Program-made: the position numbers and the translations under genes
Assembly (NCBI GenBank): GCA_027063065.1
Contig: JAMOSO010000003.1
Coordinates: 1 to 64,000, forward strand
From: Planctomycetota bacterium
Lineage (GTDB): Bacteria > Planctomycetota > JAMOSO01
Length of the DNA: 64,000 nucleotides
Direction of reading: 5' to 3'
The notes under the pieces: generated by a model
What the model saw: the letters and a program-made list of their open reading frames with translations, nothing else
What the model was told of the DNA's origin: nothing
The model's database searches: none
Part shown: piece after piece, positions 62,654-64,000 of the stretch
Layout: each line of letters begins with the position of its first letter
Position numbering within the stretch: position 1 is the first letter of the stretch

Positions 62654-63755
62654 TATTCTAATTTTTGCTGGCGAAGCCTCTGGGGATGCCTACGGGGCTT
62701 TGCTAATAAAAGAATTGCGAGCCATAAATAATAATTTAAATATTTACGGTGGTGGTGGGTCTAATATGCTAAAAGCAGGTTTAAACCCAATTTATACAAT
62801 CGACAACTTAAGTGTTATGGGGCTAGTTGAAGTTATTTCTATTATACCTAGCCTATTAAAAATCAAAAAAAGCATCATAGCTTTTGCCAAAAACAACCAA
62901 CCTAAAGTAGCTATTTTTATTGATTATCCTGGCTTTCACGTACCTTTAGCCAAAAAATTAAAGCAATTAAATATACCGATATTATATTATATTAGCCCAA
63001 AAATTTGGGCATATCGTGAAAAACGCATCACAAAAATTATATCATCTATTAACCAGTTAGCTTCGATATTTGATTTTGAAAAAGCTATTTACACACGCTA
63101 TGGATTTGATAACTGCCACTTTGTTGGACATCCTATAGTAGATGTATTAAAAACCTCTGGAGCATTAGCTACTAAGCCACATACTAATTTAATTGGTATT
63201 TTACCCGGTTCACGAAACTCAGAAATCGCTAAACTATTGCCCACTATGATAGAGGCGTGCAAATTACTTAAGCAAGAAAATCCACAATTAAAATTTTGGC
63301 TTAGCTGTGTAAATAATTTTAACAATCAATATTATAAAAATTTAATAGGTGAATTTAAAATTGATTTTATCAAACAAGATTTGCACCTAAATATTGCAAA
63401 ATCGTTTGCCATTATTGGAGCCTCTGGAACAGTAAACTTAGAAATGGCATATTTAGGCATACCTTCTGTAATTACATATAAATTGGCCCCTCTCACACAT
63501 AGTATTGCAAAGCGAATTATCAAAATACCCCATGCGTCTCCTGTAAATATTATTATGCAAGAAGAATTATACCCCGAGTTGTTGCAAAATTTATGTAACC
63601 CTCAAAACATCTACAAAACTGTTAAAGAACTAATATACAATACACAAGTTCGTAACACACAACTACGCAAACTACACATATTTAAAAAGCAATTGGGATT
63701 AGCTGGCGCTAGTGAGCGTGTTGCCAAAATGGCCATCAACTTAATGGCTAAATAA
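62625..63755 (+). CDS. lpxB: Lipid-A-disaccharide synthase LpxB
   Basis: Joins two lipid A sugars at the inner membrane; 376 residues, GT19 family. It has LIFAGEASGDAYGALLI, VAIFIDYPGFHVPLAKKLK, YYISPKIWAYREKRI, FVGHPIVDVL and GILPGSRNSEIAKLLP, and near the end an IGASGTVNLEMAYLGIPSV donor-binding part. It starts inside lpxA with GGGAG upstream. The prepilin-like gene starts one base after its stop. Confidence 0.96.
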   Translation: MAEPLKVADNILIFAGEASGDAYGALLIKELRAINNNLNIYGGGGSNMLKAGLNPIYTIDNLSVMGLVEVISIIPSLLKIKKSIIAFAKNNQPKVAIFIDYPGFHVPLAKKLKQLNIPILYYISPKIWAYREKRITKIISSINQLASIFDFEKAIYTRYGFDNCHFVGHPIVDVLKTSGALATKPHTNLIGILPGSRNSEIAKLLPTMIEACKLLKQENPQLKFWLSCVNNFNNQYYKNLIGEFKIDFIKQDLHLNIAKSFAIIGASGTVNLEMAYLGIPSVITYKLAPLTHSIAKRIIKIPHASPVNIIMQEELYPELLQNLCNPQNIYKTVKELIYNTQVRNTQLRKLHIFKKQLGLAGASERVAKMAINLMAK

Positions 63756-63756
63756 T

Positions 63757-64000
63757 ATGACACTCAAAAAAACATATTTTAGCCTAATCGAAGTTATCAT
63801 TGCAATTGGCATTATCGCTGGCATTATGGGGGTTACTTATGGATTTATGCGACAAGGATTATTAGTACGCGAACACAGCAAACAAATATCACGTCAAATC
63901 CGCCTTGAACATAATTTACTTAATACTATATCTAAAGACATACAAGGTGCTCAATGGATAGATGCAAGCCCTATTGAAATTTTTAATCTTCAAAAAGACA
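63757..64000 (+). CDS. Prepilin-like protein, partial (cut by window end)
   Basis: Open frame from ATG at 63757 to the window edge, 81 residues so far. The N-terminal helix FSLIEVIIAIGIIAGIMG after the leader MTLKKTY is a type IV prepilin or pseudopilin stem with E12 as +5; the residue before the cut is Tyr, not Gly or Ala. The rest (SRQIRLEHNLLNTISKDIQ) looks like a minor pseudopilin such as GspJ. It follows lpxB directly, an odd place for a secretion gene. Too short to assign. Confidence 0.75.
   Translation, partial: MTLKKTYFSLIEVIIAIGIIAGIMGVTYGFMRQGLLVREHSKQISRQIRLEHNLLNTISKDIQGAQWIDASPIEIFNLQKD

Noticed and set aside
1-64000. CRISPR arrays, insertion sequences, phage or plasmid genes
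   Set aside because: No regularly spaced repeats, transposase, integrase or terminal inverted repeats were seen; the base composition looks even throughout.

Overview
This AT-rich bacterial window is almost entirely housekeeping sequence. Gram-negative envelope genes (bamA, ompH/skp, lpxD, an lpxC-fabZ fusion, lpxA, lpxB), a flagellin, type IV pilin-like genes, an rpoB-rpoC fusion and only zinc-binding (C+) forms of S14, L36 and L33 fit a diderm bacterium. The LpxC-FabZ fusion, the style of the prepilins and the long PurF homologue suggest the PVC/Bacteroidetes side of the tree, perhaps a Lentisphaerota-like lineage. That placement is inference; there is no 16S gene here.

Layout. From 26457 down to 1 on the minus strand runs one long translation/transcription supercluster: four tRNAs (Thr-TGT, Tyr, Gly, Thr-GGT), tuf, rpmG, tRNA-Trp, secE, nusG, rplK-A-J-L, a fused rpoBC, rpsL, then after a terminator and a new promoter the S10-spc-alpha genes from rpsJ to rplQ, and a partial truB. 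rpsG, fusA, rpmD, adk/map/infA and rpsD, usually found in this order, are missing from it. Next, still minus, are a Na/phosphate cotransporter with a PhoU-like tail (26663-28363) and a flagellin (28634-30118) with a near-perfect sigma-28 promoter.

From 30574 on the plus strand come a pilin with a sigma-54-like promoter, then recR, rpoN, comF and a long-form amidophosphoribosyltransferase. On the minus strand (36247-42519) is pyrG-carB-carA plus a small Dabb-domain gene. Upstream of it, also minus (42586-48385), is a cell-shape operon: a stand-alone receiver domain, a coiled-coil membrane protein, a previously easy-to-miss 46-residue membrane protein, mreB, mreC and a large FHA transmembrane protein. 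smpB, a cell-wall amidase (minus) and uxaC follow. The last part, on the plus strand (51657-64000), is prs-rplY-pth-rpsF-ssb-rpsR-rplI-dnaB-bamA, then ompH-lpxD-lpxC/fabZ-lpxA-lpxB and the start of a prepilin-like gene cut by the window edge.

No CRISPR array, insertion sequence, phage gene or rRNA gene was seen. The points most worth checking are the compact folded leader in front of prs, the FHA/MreBC operon with its hidden small membrane protein, several regulatory RNA hairpins in the ribosomal and RNA polymerase genes, and resistance-type residues at antibiotic target positions in RpoB and S12.
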